Positions 8,994 to 19,675 of a stretch of 64,000 bases of DNA are shown in pieces. The notes beneath the pieces are model-generated. The model had not been told where the DNA came from. It made no database searches and saw nothing but the letters and a program-made list of their open reading frames with translations. The position numbers and the translations under genes are program-made. Origin of the DNA: Candidatus Rokuibacteriota bacterium (GTDB lineage: Bacteria > Methylomirabilota > Methylomirabilia > Rokubacteriales > CSP1-6); assembly GCA_003221515.1 (NCBI GenBank), contig QHSI01000098.1:38919-102918 (forward strand). The letters run 5' to 3'. Position 1 is the stretch's first letter. The number at the start of each line of letters is the position of its first letter.

Positions 8994-11675
8994 ATGAAGG
9001 GCCACGAGCTTCGCGAGACGTTTCTGAAGTACTTCGAGCGCAACGGCCACACGCGGGTGCGCTCCTCGTCGCTGGTCCCGGGCGACGATCCCACGCTTCT
9101 GTTCACCAACGCCGGCATGGTGCAGTTCAAGTCCGTGTTCCTCGGCGAGGAGCGACGCGACTACGTCCGCGCGACGACCAGCCAGAAGTGCGTCCGGGCC
9201 GGCGGCAAGCACAACGACCTCGAGAACGTCGGCTACACCGCGCGCCATCACACGTTCTTCGAGATGCTGGGGAACTTCTCGTTCGGCGACTACTTCAAAG
9301 CGGAGGCGATCGCGTTCGCGTGGGAGTTCCTCACGCGCGACCTCGCGCTCGATCGGCGACGCCTCATCGCGACCGTGTTCCGGGACGACGACGACGCGTT
9401 CGCGCTGTGGAAGCGGGTGGCCGGCCTGTCCGACGACCGGATCTTACGATTGGGCGAGAAGGACAACTTCTGGGCGATGGGCGACACCGGGCCGTGCGGC
9501 CCAAGCGGCGAGCTCCACTTCCACCAGGGAGACCACATCGCCTGCGCCGAGGTCGCCGCCGGCCGGCCGTGTCTCGGACCCGAGTGCGAGTGCGATCGCT
9601 GGCTCGAGGTGTGGAACCTCGTCTTCATGCAGTTCAACCGCGACGCCGGCGGCACGCTGACGCCGCTGCCGCGACCGTCGATCGACACCGGGATGGGGCT
9701 CGAGCGGATCGCGGCCATCGTGCAGGGCAAGACGTGGACCTACGACACCGACCTGTTCGTCCACGTCTTCGCGCGCATCGAGAAGCTCGCGGGCAAGCGG
9801 TACGGGGCCGGCGCCGAGGCCGACCGGGTGTCGATGCGGGTCATCGCCGACCACGCGCGGGCGACCGCGTTCCTCATCGCCGACGGCGTGCTGCCGTCCA
9901 ACGAGTGGCGCGGCTACGTCCTGCGACGCATCATGCGGCGGGCGATGCGCCACGCGCGCAAGCTCGGCATCACCGGGCCGTTCTTCTGGAACGCGATCGA
10001 GGGCGTGGTCGCCGACATGGGCGACGCGTACCCGGAGCTCGGCAGCGAAAGCGACCGGATCCGGCGCGCCGTCGGTGAAGAGGAAGAGCGGTTCGCCGCC
10101 GTGCTGGACGCCGGCATGAACCGGATCGCGGAGTACGCGACGGCGCAGGGGGCGGGCAACGGTCGCCCGATCGACGGGCGCTTCCTGTTCACGCTCTACG
10201 ACACGTTCGGCTTCCCGCGCGATCTCGCCGAGGACGAGCTGCGCGATCGCGGCTGGATTTCGACGGCGGAGACCGAGGCCAGCTGGCAATCGGAGATGGA
10301 CGCGCAGCGCGAGCGCGCCCGGGCCGGTGCGAGCTTCGCCGTCGGCGAGGGCGCGGACGGCGGCGCCGTCTTCGCGGCGATTCCCCAGACCTTCGGCGTC
10401 CAGAAGTTCCTCGGCTACGAGCAGCTCACCGCGCCGGCGCGGATCTGGGCGATCGTCCGCGAAGGCCCCGCGGCCCGGGCTCGCGAGGCGCGCCAGGGCG
10501 AGACCGTCGAGGTGATCCTCGATCAGACACCCGGGTACGCCGAATCCGGAGGGCAGATCGGCGATACCGGGACGGTCGTGGGACGCGCGGGGCGCGGGGA
10601 GATTCTCGACACCTACTACCGCGGTCCCAAGGTGATCGTCCATCGCGTGCGCGTGACCGAGGGCGTGCTCCGCGAAGACGACGAGATCGCGGTCACCGTC
10701 GACTCGCCGCGACGCCAGGGCCTGCGGCAGCACCACACCGGCACGCATCTGCTGCACGCGGCCCTGCGCAAGGTCCTGGGGACCCACGTGACGCAGGCCG
10801 GATCGCTGGTCGCGCCCGACCACCTGCGCTTCGACTTCTCGCACGGGAGCGCGGTGAAGGATCGCGACATCGCCGCGATCGAAGAGCTGGTCAACGAGCA
10901 GGTCCAGGCCGACGCCGTCGTGACGCCCAGCGAGATGAACCTCGACGAGGCGCTCAAGACCGGCGCGATGGCGCTGTTCGGCGAGAAGTACGGCGATCGC
11001 GTCCGCGTGATCAAGATCGGTGAGTTCTCGACCGAGCTCTGCGGCGGCACGCACCTCGGCCGCACCGGCGAGATCGGGCTCCTCAAGGTCACCGCCGAGG
11101 GCGCCGTGGCCTCGGGCGTCCGGCGCGTCGAAGCGGTCGCGGGTCCCGCGGCGCTGCAGAGCGTCGCCAGGAGCCAGGCGGCCCTGCGCGAAGCGGCGGA
11201 TCTGCTCAAGGTCGGCCCTCTCGAGGTTCCGGCCCGCGTGCAGAAGCTCCTCGAGGAGCAGCGGGCGCTTGAAAAACAGCGCGCCGCGCTCGAGTCCAGG
11301 CAGGCGAGCTCGAAGGCCGAGGATCTTGTGAAGGCGGCGCGCCAGGTCAACGGCGTCGCGGTGATCGCCGGCCGGATCGACGGGCTGGACGCTGACGCGC
11401 TGCGCTCGGTGGCCGACACGCTGCGCAACCGGCTGGGGTCGGGCGTGGTCTGCGTGGGAAGCGTCGTGGACGGCAAGGTGAACCTCATCGCCGCAGTCAC
11501 CAAGGACCTCACCAGCCGCTTCCAGGCCGGCCGTCTCATCCAGGAGGTCGCCAGGGCGGTCGGCGGAGGTGGGGGGGGTCGTCCGGATATTGCCCAGGCC
11601 GGTGGCAAGGACCCGGCCCGTCTGGACGCCGCCCTAGAGTTGGTTTACGCCCATCTGGCACGCGCCTCGGCTTGA
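8994..11675 (+). CDS. alaS: Alanine--tRNA ligase
   Basis: MKGHELRETFLKYFERNGHTRVRSSSLVPGDDPTLLFTNAGMVQFK. Confidence 0.98.
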   Translation: MKGHELRETFLKYFERNGHTRVRSSSLVPGDDPTLLFTNAGMVQFKSVFLGEERRDYVRATTSQKCVRAGGKHNDLENVGYTARHHTFFEMLGNFSFGDYFKAEAIAFAWEFLTRDLALDRRRLIATVFRDDDDAFALWKRVAGLSDDRILRLGEKDNFWAMGDTGPCGPSGELHFHQGDHIACAEVAAGRPCLGPECECDRWLEVWNLVFMQFNRDAGGTLTPLPRPSIDTGMGLERIAAIVQGKTWTYDTDLFVHVFARIEKLAGKRYGAGAEADRVSMRVIADHARATAFLIADGVLPSNEWRGYVLRRIMRRAMRHARKLGITGPFFWNAIEGVVADMGDAYPELGSESDRIRRAVGEEEERFAAVLDAGMNRIAEYATAQGAGNGRPIDGRFLFTLYDTFGFPRDLAEDELRDRGWISTAETEASWQSEMDAQRERARAGASFAVGEGADGGAVFAAIPQTFGVQKFLGYEQLTAPARIWAIVREGPAARAREARQGETVEVILDQTPGYAESGGQIGDTGTVVGRAGRGEILDTYYRGPKVIVHRVRVTEGVLREDDEIAVTVDSPRRQGLRQHHTGTHLLHAALRKVLGTHVTQAGSLVAPDHLRFDFSHGSAVKDRDIAAIEELVNEQVQADAVVTPSEMNLDEALKTGAMALFGEKYGDRVRVIKIGEFSTELCGGTHLGRTGEIGLLKVTAEGAVASGVRRVEAVAGPAALQSVARSQAALREAADLLKVGPLEVPARVQKLLEEQRALEKQRAALESRQASSKAEDLVKAARQVNGVAVIAGRIDGLDADALRSVADTLRNRLGSGVVCVGSVVDGKVNLIAAVTKDLTSRFQAGRLIQEVARAVGGGGGGRPDIAQAGGKDPARLDAALELVYAHLARASA

Positions 11676-11694
11676 AGGCCTCCCCTGGGTTAAG

Positions 11695-12372
11695 ATGGGA
11701 AATACGATGCCTCTGGGGAGAATCTTGGTCGTCGACGATGAAGCACCCATCCGCGAGGTCCTGACCGAGTACTTCGCGACGGAGGGGTACGCCGTCGAAG
11801 CCGCGACCAGCGGCGTTGAAGCGCTGACCGCCATTCGGGGCCGCCGCGCCGATCTGGTTCTCCTCGACGTCCGGATGCCGGGCCTGGACGGCGTCCAGGT
11901 CCTCCGGCGCATTCGCGAGCTGGACGACAGCGTGCCCGTCATCATGGTGACCGCGAACGAGGACGTCGGCCTCGCCAAGGAAACCCTCAAGCTCGGCGCG
12001 TTCGACTACGTCGCGAAGCCGTTCGACTTCGAGTACCTCGACCGCGCGGTGGCCGCGGGCCTGGCGCGCGCCGGCACCAAGTCGCCGGCCGACGCAGACC
12101 CGTGGACGCCCCTGGCGCTCATCGTCTTCCGCATCGCGCGTGGGATGGCGCCGCTCGGCCGGTCGTCCACGGGTGAGCGGTTGGAGTCCGCAGCCCTCGC
12201 GGCCGCCATCGACGGCGCCGCCGGCAGGCTTGCGGCCGCCGGTGGTCGTCTTCCCGAGATCTCGCTGCTCCTCGACATAGCCGCAGCGTTCGGTGATCTC
12301 CCGGCCACGGAGCGGGCGCTCGTGGAATCAGCGCTTGAAGCGGCGCGCCGGTCGCTCCCCGTCGCGGGCTGA
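11695..12372 (+). CDS. Response regulator with CheY-like receiver
   Basis: RILVVDDEAPIREVL..LVLLDVRMPGLDG..VAKPFDFEYL; canonical D and K residues. Confidence 0.88.
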   Translation: MGNTMPLGRILVVDDEAPIREVLTEYFATEGYAVEAATSGVEALTAIRGRRADLVLLDVRMPGLDGVQVLRRIRELDDSVPVIMVTANEDVGLAKETLKLGAFDYVAKPFDFEYLDRAVAAGLARAGTKSPADADPWTPLALIVFRIARGMAPLGRSSTGERLESAALAAAIDGAAGRLAAAGGRLPEISLLLDIAAAFGDLPATERALVESALEAARRSLPVAG

Positions 12373-13666
12373 GCGCCGCCGCCGGCCGTCGCGCGGCCGG
12401 CCCGACGTCGCGCCGCATCTCAAGATCCTCCACACCGTCGCCGAGGCCGTCAGCCGTACGCTCGATGTCGAGGAAGTCCTGCGCACCGCGCTGGACGCGC
12501 TCACCCGCGTCACCGGGCACGAGATCGCGAGCCTCCATCTGCTGTCCGAGGACGGCAAGATGCTCGAGCTACGCGGCGCGCGCGGCATGTCCGCGCGCCT
12601 CCGCGAGGTGAACCAGAGGCTGCCGGTCGGCGAAGGGCTCATCGGTCACGTGGCCGTCACCGGCAAGACCGTCCGGATCGAGCGGAACTACGAGGACCCG
12701 AACGTGCTCCCGTCGGCCAGGGCCGCCGTCCGGCGCGATCACATCCGCGGCTTCGTCTGCGTGCCGATCCACAGCCGCGGGCGGATCCTCGGCACGCTCG
12801 CGCTCGGGCGCAAGACCGCCGACCAGTTCGACAAGCACGAGCTGGCCCTGCTCGAGGCGGCCGCCGACCAGGTCGGCGTCGCGCTCGACAACGCGCAGCT
12901 CTACTCGGAGGTGCAGCGACTCTATTCCGAGTCGCTGCGCCTGCTCGACGAGCACAAGCGTGCCCAGGCGCAGCTCGTCCACGCCGAGAAGCTGTCGGCC
13001 GTCGGCGAGCTTGCCTCGGGCGTGGCGCACGAAATCAACAATCCCCTGACGACGATCCTCGGGCAGGCCCATCTGCTGCTGACCCACCCGGAGACGACCA
13101 CGCACGTGCGCGACCGGCTGGGCATCGTCGCCGAGGAAGCGGGGCGTGCCGCACGGATCGTGCAAAATTTGTTGTTGTTCGCGCGTCACTACACGCCCGA
13201 GCGGCGGCTATGCTCGGTCGCCGACCAGGCCCGGCGCGTGCTGGAGCTCAAGGGCTACCAGCTCCAGCAGGACAACATCCGCCTCGTGACCGACTTCGCC
13301 GCGTGTCCGTACGTGTGGGCCGACGAGAACCAGCTCCAGCAGGTCCTCCTCAACCTCGTGCAGAACGCCCACCAGGCGATGTCCAAGCATCCGTCGCCCC
13401 GCGTGCTGACCGTGCGGGTGTGGCCGTCGGATGGCTACGCGCACGTCGAGGTGCGGGACTCGGGGCCGGGCATCGCGTCCGAGGCGCTGCCGCGGATCTT
13501 CGACCCGTTCTTCACGACGAAGCCGCCCGGCGAGGGGAGCGGACTCGGGCTGTCGGTCTCCTACGGGATCGTCACCGAGCTCGGGGGCCGGCTCCGCGCC
13601 CAGAACTGCGACGACGGAGGTGCCTCCTTCGTCGTCGAGCTGCCGCTCGGGGAGCCCGCCGCCTGA
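12335..13666 (+). CDS. GAF-domain sensor histidine kinase (start uncertain)
   Basis: HxBox SGVAHEINNPLTTILGQ, N-box NLVQNAHQAM, G-box DSGPGI..GEGSGLGLSVSYGI; N-terminal GAF pattern. Confidence 0.9.
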   Translation: MKRRAGRSPSRAERRRRPSRGRPDVAPHLKILHTVAEAVSRTLDVEEVLRTALDALTRVTGHEIASLHLLSEDGKMLELRGARGMSARLREVNQRLPVGEGLIGHVAVTGKTVRIERNYEDPNVLPSARAAVRRDHIRGFVCVPIHSRGRILGTLALGRKTADQFDKHELALLEAAADQVGVALDNAQLYSEVQRLYSESLRLLDEHKRAQAQLVHAEKLSAVGELASGVAHEINNPLTTILGQAHLLLTHPETTTHVRDRLGIVAEEAGRAARIVQNLLLFARHYTPERRLCSVADQARRVLELKGYQLQQDNIRLVTDFAACPYVWADENQLQQVLLNLVQNAHQAMSKHPSPRVLTVRVWPSDGYAHVEVRDSGPGIASEALPRIFDPFFTTKPPGEGSGLGLSVSYGIVTELGGRLRAQNCDDGGASFVVELPLGEPAA

Positions 13667-14703
13667 TCGTCCGGCTCGCGTCGTCGCTCCTGCTCTTCGT
13701 CGTGCTCGCAACCGGCTGCGCCCAGGCCGGCGGTCCCGTCCCCGGAGCGCCCGCCCACCATCGCGAGGGCGGCTACGGCAACGTGAACCCGTCGGCCGAG
13801 CCGGCCGGCAGCTGGAGGCGCTTCACGTTCTTCGTGTCGCGCGTCTGGGCGGCCACGTTCACCCCGCGGACCGCGAGCCTTCCCGCCGTCACCAGCGACC
13901 TCGCCGCGATCCGGGCGGGTCAGGGCCCTCCCAGGGTAACGTGGGTCGGCCACGCGACGCTGCTGGTCCAGCTCGACGGGGTCAATGTACTGACCGACCC
14001 GCAATGGTCCGAGCGCGCGAGCCCGGTGTCGTTCGCGGGCCCGCGACGGGTGTCGGCGCCCGGCCTCAAGCTCGAGGATCTGCCGCCGATCCACGTGGTC
14101 GTGATCTCGCACGACCACTACGATCACCTGGACGAAGCGACGGTCAAGCGGCTCGACGCCGCGCACCATCCCCGCTTCGTCGTCCCGCTCGGGCTCAAGG
14201 CGTGGTTCGCCGACCTCGAGATCACGGCGGTGGACGAGCTCGACTGGTGGGGCGCCGTCACGCTGAAGGGGCTCACATTCACCTGCGTGCCGGCCCAGCA
14301 CTTCTCGGGGCGCACGCCCTGGGACCGGAACCGTCGCCTCTGGAGCGGCTGGGTCGTCGCCGGTCGGAGCAAGCGCCTGTACTTCGCCGGCGACACCGCC
14401 TACTTCGGCGGCTTCAAGGAGATCGGCACGCGGCTCGGCCCGTTCGATCTGGCGGCGATCCCGATCGGCGCTTATGTGCCGCAGATCATCATGAAGGCTT
14501 CTCACACCACTCCCGAAGAAGCGCTACGCGCCTTCGCCGACGTTCGCGGAGAGCGCTTCTTGCCTATTCACTGGGGAACGTTCGACCTCGCCGAGGAACC
14601 GCCGGCCGAGCCGCCCGAGCGGCTTATGGCCGAGGCTCGCCGACTTCAACTCGATCTCTCTCGCGTTTGGGTTTTGAAGCACGGCGAAACTCGGCGCTGG
14701 TAG
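13666..14703 (+). CDS. Metallo-beta-lactamase-fold hydrolase (NAPE-PLD/UlaG-like) with lipoprotein signal
   Basis: VRLASSLLLFVVLATGC lipobox; THWVGHATLLVQ-type and SHDHYDHLD motifs; no canonical start codon. Confidence 0.82.
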   Translation: MVRLASSLLLFVVLATGCAQAGGPVPGAPAHHREGGYGNVNPSAEPAGSWRRFTFFVSRVWAATFTPRTASLPAVTSDLAAIRAGQGPPRVTWVGHATLLVQLDGVNVLTDPQWSERASPVSFAGPRRVSAPGLKLEDLPPIHVVVISHDHYDHLDEATVKRLDAAHHPRFVVPLGLKAWFADLEITAVDELDWWGAVTLKGLTFTCVPAQHFSGRTPWDRNRRLWSGWVVAGRSKRLYFAGDTAYFGGFKEIGTRLGPFDLAAIPIGAYVPQIIMKASHTTPEEALRAFADVRGERFLPIHWGTFDLAEEPPAEPPERLMAEARRLQLDLSRVWVLKHGETRRW

Positions 14704-14715
14704 CACGCTGGGAAG

Positions 14716-14870
14716 CGGGGCGGTGGGGTGCCGGGCGACGGCGTACCCCCCCGGCGCAGCCTGACTGCTGCTTTGCTTTCCGTCGGAGTCCGTCGGTTTC
14801 TGCAGATAACTGAGCTGACTACACAGGCTGCGCCGGGGGGTACGCCGTCACCCGGCACCCCACCGCCCCG
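14716..14870. repeat. Long imperfect inverted repeat (48/47-nt arms, 60-nt spacer)
   Basis: 14716-14763 CGGGGCGGTGGGGTGCCGGGCGACGGCGTACCCCCCCGGCGCAGCCTG; its reverse complement matches 14824-14870 with one mismatch and one 1-nt indel. Confidence 0.9.
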
Positions 14871-15065
14871 TCTGCCGCCACGTCGCGCCACGGCTGGCCC
14901 CGCCGATGAATCTTCGCGTGAGTCCTGCAGGGACGGCCCTCGGCTGTCGATGCTGAGGGCTGCTCCGCAATCAGCGCGCGGAGGCCCCTAGCGACGTCGC
15001 CTCCGCCACCGTCGGCCGCAGCAGCGTCCGTCTCCATCGGCTTGGCGCTTGCGGGGCGTGGAGCT

Positions 15066-16247
15066 TCAGGGGAGTTGGAGGTGGAGGCCCTTCAGGTAGT
15101 GCGTCTCGGGTACGTTCAATAGGACGGGGTGGTCGGGGGATTGGGTGAGGTGCGCGACCACGCGGGGGCGGAGGTGGGCGTCAGCGGCGGCTTCTCGGCA
15201 GATGTCCTCGAAGAGCGAGTCGGAGACGTGGTGGGAGCAGGAGAACGTGAGGAGGTGGCCGCCGGGCTCGAGGATGCGGAGGGCGCGGAGGTTGATTTCT
15301 TTGTAGCCTCGGGACGCGGCGGGGATCGCCGATCGGCTGCGCGCGAACGGGGGCGGGTCGAGGACGATCACGCCGAAGCGGGCGCCCGCGCGCTCGAGGC
15401 GGCGCAGCTCGTCGAAGACGTTCACGGCCTGGATCTCGGCGCGGGCCGCCAAGCCGTTCAGCGCCAGGTTGCGGCGAGCGGCCGTGATCGCTTCCGGCGA
15501 AGACTCGATGCAGACGGCGCGGCGCGCTCCGCCCCGGAGCGCGTGGCCCGCAAATCCCGCCGTGTAGCAGAACGCGTCCAGGACGTCGCGACCGGCGGCG
15601 AGGCCTGCGATGCGCACACGGTTTTCCCGCTGGTCGAGGTAGAGGCCAGTCTTGTGCCCGGTGCCGAGCGTCACCGCAAAGCGTACGCCGTCCTCGTCGA
15701 CCTCGACCGTCTCGGGCCCCGCGCCACGGATCCATCCGCGCACGACTTCGAACCCCTCGAGTCGCGCCGCGGCGTCCTCGTCCGCGGCGAAGACCGGCGC
15801 ATCGTCGAGCAGGCGCGCGAGGGCGTCGGCGATCGCTGCACGCACGCGGGCCATCCCGAGCGTCAGGCACTGCACAATCAGGACGGGCCCGTAGCGGTCC
15901 ACGACCAGCCCGGGCAACCCGTCGGCCTCGCTCCACACCAGCCGGCCGAGCGCCGGCGGCCCGTCCGAGGCGCCGCGCGCGCGAAGGGCGACGGCGCTCC
16001 GGAGCCGCCGCTCGAGCAGGGCGGAGTCCAGAGGCTCATCGGCCCAGGTGACGACCCGGCAGCAGAGGGCCGGACGCGGGTTGTAGAAGCCGCGGCCGAC
16101 GAAGCGGCCGGCGGAGTCGACGACCGTGACGGCTGCGCCCGGCTCCACGTCGCTGACGTCCGCGACGTCACCCTTGAAGATCCAGGGATGATTCCGCGCC
16201 GCGTCGCGGCCCCGCTTGAGCCGCAATGCCGGCTGCCCGCGCTTCAT
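15066..16247 (-). CDS. rlmI: Class I SAM-dependent rRNA methyltransferase (RlmI/PUA type)
   Basis: [69 protein letters not shown]. Confidence 0.88.
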   Translation of the reverse strand: MKRGQPALRLKRGRDAARNHPWIFKGDVADVSDVEPGAAVTVVDSAGRFVGRGFYNPRPALCCRVVTWADEPLDSALLERRLRSAVALRARGASDGPPALGRLVWSEADGLPGLVVDRYGPVLIVQCLTLGMARVRAAIADALARLLDDAPVFAADEDAAARLEGFEVVRGWIRGAGPETVEVDEDGVRFAVTLGTGHKTGLYLDQRENRVRIAGLAAGRDVLDAFCYTAGFAGHALRGGARRAVCIESSPEAITAARRNLALNGLAARAEIQAVNVFDELRRLERAGARFGVIVLDPPPFARSRSAIPAASRGYKEINLRALRILEPGGHLLTFSCSHHVSDSLFEDICREAAADAHLRPRVVAHLTQSPDHPVLLNVPETHYLKGLHLQLP

Positions 16248-16366
16248 GTTGGGCGGCGGTCGGCCGTGAGGGCCCACCGCTGGTGATCGCGCCACCGGCC
16301 GAAGATCTTCAGGTAGCGCGGGGAGAATCCCTCACGCCTGAAGCCGCCGCGGCTTCGCACGCGCGC

Positions 16367-17170
16367 CTACTTCTTGCGGAGGACGACGACCATGATGATG
16401 GGGTGCCGCGCCCGTTCCAGGAGCTGGTGGGGCTTGAAGCCGAAGAACCACTGGACGAACTCGAAGCCGCCGGCGAGCTCCACCACGGTCTTGAGCTCCT
16501 GCGGGAAGACCATCCGGGAGAGGTGAGTCTGCCGGTAGAGGCGGCGCGTGCCGTTCTCGACCGCTTCGAGGGTCATGCGCTCGCGGAAGACCTGGCTCAC
16601 GGGGTCGACGTCGTTGAGCGCGGAGAACGAGGCGCGCACGATCAGGCGCCCGCGGCGCTTGGACCAGGACCAGCGCCGCGCCGGGTTGGTCCACGAGGAG
16701 GCCATGTAACGGTCGAAGATGTAGAGGCCGCCGCGCTTGAGGGACTTCGCCACGGTCCGCAGGTGGGCGACGAGCTGCTCGGTCTTCAGCAAGTGCCCCT
16801 GCGAGTCCTGCATGCAGATCGCCGCGTCGACCGGACGCGCCAGCCGGAAGTCCGTCATGTCGCCGACGACCAGCTCGCCCTCGTGACCCTTGGCGGCGAG
16901 CCGCTCGCGCAGGAACTCGACGTTCCGCGGCGACAGGTCGAGCCCGGACATCCGATAGCCGCGATCGGCCAGTCGCATCAGGTGGGGCCCGGTGCCGCAG
17001 GCGATGTCGACGACGCGCCGGACGGGCCGCCGGGCGAATCGCTTGAAGCAGTAGACCAGGAAGTCGACCTCGCCCTTTCGATTGAGATCGAACGCGATCT
17101 CGTAGAACCTCGGGGCGCTGTACTCCTGGATCCGACTCTTCTCGCGAAGCTTCAGCGCTTGGCTCCCCAC
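16367..17170 (-). CDS. Class I SAM-dependent methyltransferase
   Basis: RRVVDIACGTGPHLMRLADRGYRMSGLDLSPRNVEF. Confidence 0.8.
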   Translation of the reverse strand: MGSQALKLREKSRIQEYSAPRFYEIAFDLNRKGEVDFLVYCFKRFARRPVRRVVDIACGTGPHLMRLADRGYRMSGLDLSPRNVEFLRERLAAKGHEGELVVGDMTDFRLARPVDAAICMQDSQGHLLKTEQLVAHLRTVAKSLKRGGLYIFDRYMASSWTNPARRWSWSKRRGRLIVRASFSALNDVDPVSQVFRERMTLEAVENGTRRLYRQTHLSRMVFPQELKTVVELAGGFEFVQWFFGFKPHQLLERARHPIIMVVVLRKK

Positions 17171-18027
17171 CAGGCCAGGAGCGCCTCGCGGATCACCCAG
17201 GAGGCGGCGATGCCGGTCCGGCCGGTCGGATCCCAGGCGTGCGCGACTTCCACGAGGTCTCCGCCGATCACCTGACAGCCCTCGAGCATCCTGACGATCT
17301 CGACCAGCTCCGGCACTCGGAGCCCGCCGGGCTCGGGCGAGCCCGTCCCCGGCGCCTCGGCCGGGTCGAGGACGTCGACGTCAATTGTGACGTAGAGCGG
17401 ATAACGCCGGAGCTCGGGCAGAAGGCGCCGGACGACCTCGATCGGATGCCCGTTCAGCATCGGGTACATCGGGAAGAAGTGCGGCCGGCGCCGGTGGTAC
17501 TCCTCGCGCGCTCCGGTGCGGATCCCGACCTGATAAACGCGCTCCGGCGACACGACGTCCATGACGCGGGCGAGCGCCGAGGCGTAGTTGTAGCGCTCGC
17601 CCAGGAACTCCTCGCGCAGGTCCGGATGGGCATCGAGGTGGAGGATGCGCAGCTCGGGGAACGCCGGCGCCAGCACCTCGATCACCGACACGGTAGCGGT
17701 GTGGTCGCCGCCGAGCATGAACGGGATCAGCCCGGGCCGCCACCAGGCGGCGATCTGCTCCCGCGCGGCGTCGAGCTGCTCCCGGGGCGGCGCGCCGGCG
17801 GGGAGCTCGCAGTCGCCGATGTCGGCGATGGCCAGGTCTTCCAAGTCGCGGGCGAGCGCGGGCGAGTAGGTCTCGATCGACTCGGAGCCGAGCCGGACGT
17901 CGAGCGGACCGGCGTCGGCGCCCTTGCGGAGGTTCACCCGGCCCTCGAACGGGATGCCGTAGATGACGATACGGGCGTCGGCGAGGGCGAGGTTACAGCC
18001 GATGAAGCTCGGAGACACTGCACGCAT
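17152..18027 (-). CDS. speB: Agmatinase/ureohydrolase family
   Basis: IPFMLGGDHTATVSVIEVLA..LRILHLDAHPDLREE..YVTIDVDVLDPAEAPGTGSPEPGG. Confidence 0.9.
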   Translation of the reverse strand: MRAVSPSFIGCNLALADARIVIYGIPFEGRVNLRKGADAGPLDVRLGSESIETYSPALARDLEDLAIADIGDCELPAGAPPREQLDAAREQIAAWWRPGLIPFMLGGDHTATVSVIEVLAPAFPELRILHLDAHPDLREEFLGERYNYASALARVMDVVSPERVYQVGIRTGAREEYHRRRPHFFPMYPMLNGHPIEVVRRLLPELRRYPLYVTIDVDVLDPAEAPGTGSPEPGGLRVPELVEIVRMLEGCQVIGGDLVEVAHAWDPTGRTGIAASWVIREALLAWWGAKR

Positions 18028-18305
18028 GAATTCTTCGTCACTCTAGCGAGTCGCCGATCGATTGCAAGTGGAAACTGGCGCCTCGAGCGGGCGACGGAGG
18101 AGGCGCGAGGGAGTTTCAGCACCTTCCAGCGGTGCTCGTCGGTGCCACAAAAGCGTTTTTTTCTTGCAATGGGTAAAAACGGATCCTACAGTGAAACAAG
18201 TTTCGTGTGAGAAGCGAAGTTTTTTCGGTCGATTACAGCGACGTGAATGAGCGTCGCAGGAGAGGTGCGGTAGATGAACGGATCGGACAAAGGGGGACCA
18301 ATGGC

Positions 18306-18701
18306 GTGAACGCCTTGGGACGACACCTGCTGCTCGAGATGTTCGACTGCGACCCGGATGCCATCAACAACCTCGAGGCCGTCAAGGGGGCCCTGGTAGA
18401 GGCAGCAAAGCGGGCCCAGGCCACCATCGTCGACGTCGTCTTCCACGAGTTCAACCCGTTCGGTATCAGCGGTGTGGTTGTCATTGCCGAATCCCACCTG
18501 TCGATCCACACGTGGCCGGAATACCGGTACGCGGCCGTCGACATCTTCTCCTGTGGCGATGTCCTCCAGCCCGAGGTCGCCGCCAACTATCTGGTCGAGC
18601 AATTCGCTGCCGAGCGCACCTCGATCGTCGAGATGCAGCGCGGCATGTTCCTCAACTCGGCGGTGCCGATCGTCAACAAGAGCCCGGTCAGCGTCAGTTG
18701 A
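18306..18701 (+). CDS. speD: S-adenosylmethionine decarboxylase proenzyme
   Basis: NALGRHLLLEMFDCDPDAINN..VVVIAESHLSIHTWPEYRYAAVDIFSCG; cleavage motif ESHLSIHTWPE; GTG start. Confidence 0.95.
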   Translation: MNALGRHLLLEMFDCDPDAINNLEAVKGALVEAAKRAQATIVDVVFHEFNPFGISGVVVIAESHLSIHTWPEYRYAAVDIFSCGDVLQPEVAANYLVEQFAAERTSIVEMQRGMFLNSAVPIVNKSPVSVS

Positions 18702-19618
18702 TCCATTCGCAGTCCTATAAGTGGTTCATTGAAACCACGACGCCGTTCGAAGGGCATATGCACGCCATCGCCCGGACGCTCGTCGAGACCCAGACCAAAT
18801 TCCAGCACGTCGAGATTCTCCAGACGGCCGCCTATGGTAAGACCCTCGTCCTCGACGGGCGTATCCAGTCCAGTCAGGGCGATGAGTTCATCTATCACGA
18901 GGCGCTCGTCCACCCGGGGATGCTGGCGGTCGAGGCCGCGCCCCGCAGTGCTCTGGTCATCGGCGGCGGCGAGGGGGCGACGCTCCGGGAGATCCTCAGG
19001 TATTCAACGGTGACCCGGGCCGTCATGGTCGACATCGACCGCGAGGTGGTCGACCTCTGCAAGATTCACCTCTCCGAGATGCACCGGGGGGCCTTCGAGG
19101 ACCGGCGGACCGAGCTCAGGCACGAGGACGCCCGGGCATACCTCGAGGGGACCCAGGACCGCTTCGATTTCATCTCCGTCGACCTGGTCGAGCCGCTCGA
19201 AGAGGGCCCGGCCTGCATGCTCTTCACCAAGGAGTTCTACACGCTCGTGAGGGATCGCCTCACGCCCTGTGGCACCATGACGATGCAGGCCGGGATGACG
19301 AAGGTCGGCGAGCTGGCCTTCTTCTCTTCTATTCACCGGACGCTCCGGGAGGTCTTCCCGGTGGTCGCCGGCTATCAGAGCTTCATCTCCTGCTTCGGCA
19401 CGCCGTGGGGGTTCATCGTCGCCTCCAAGAAGGTCGACCCGACGCGACAGGACGCCCAGACGGTGGACAGGCTCATCGCCGAGCGGGTGAAGGATCCGCT
19501 TGAGTACTGGGACGGCGCCACGCACCAGCACGCCTTCGGCCTCCCGAAGTTCATCCGCAAGGCTGTTGCGCAGCAAACTCGCGTCGTCACCGACGCGAAC
19601 CCCCTCATCGTCTCCTGA
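18698..19618 (+). CDS. speE: Spermidine synthase
   Basis: TAAYGKTLVLDGRIQSSQGDEFIYHEALVHPGML..LVIGGGEGATLREILRY; TTG start overlaps the speD stop (TTGA). Confidence 0.95.
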   Translation: MIHSQSYKWFIETTTPFEGHMHAIARTLVETQTKFQHVEILQTAAYGKTLVLDGRIQSSQGDEFIYHEALVHPGMLAVEAAPRSALVIGGGEGATLREILRYSTVTRAVMVDIDREVVDLCKIHLSEMHRGAFEDRRTELRHEDARAYLEGTQDRFDFISVDLVEPLEEGPACMLFTKEFYTLVRDRLTPCGTMTMQAGMTKVGELAFFSSIHRTLREVFPVVAGYQSFISCFGTPWGFIVASKKVDPTRQDAQTVDRLIAERVKDPLEYWDGATHQHAFGLPKFIRKAVAQQTRVVTDANPLIVS

Positions 19619-19675
19619 CGCTCGGCCGTACACCGCCGGTGATCGCCATCGCTGCGCTTGCTCTCCGTCGCCTCT

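Noticed and set aside
14728-14991. 87-aa ORF spanning the 14716-14870 inverted repeat
   Set aside because: Its PGDGVPP and GTPSPGTPPP segments are simply the two repeat arms translated; no protein-like signal.
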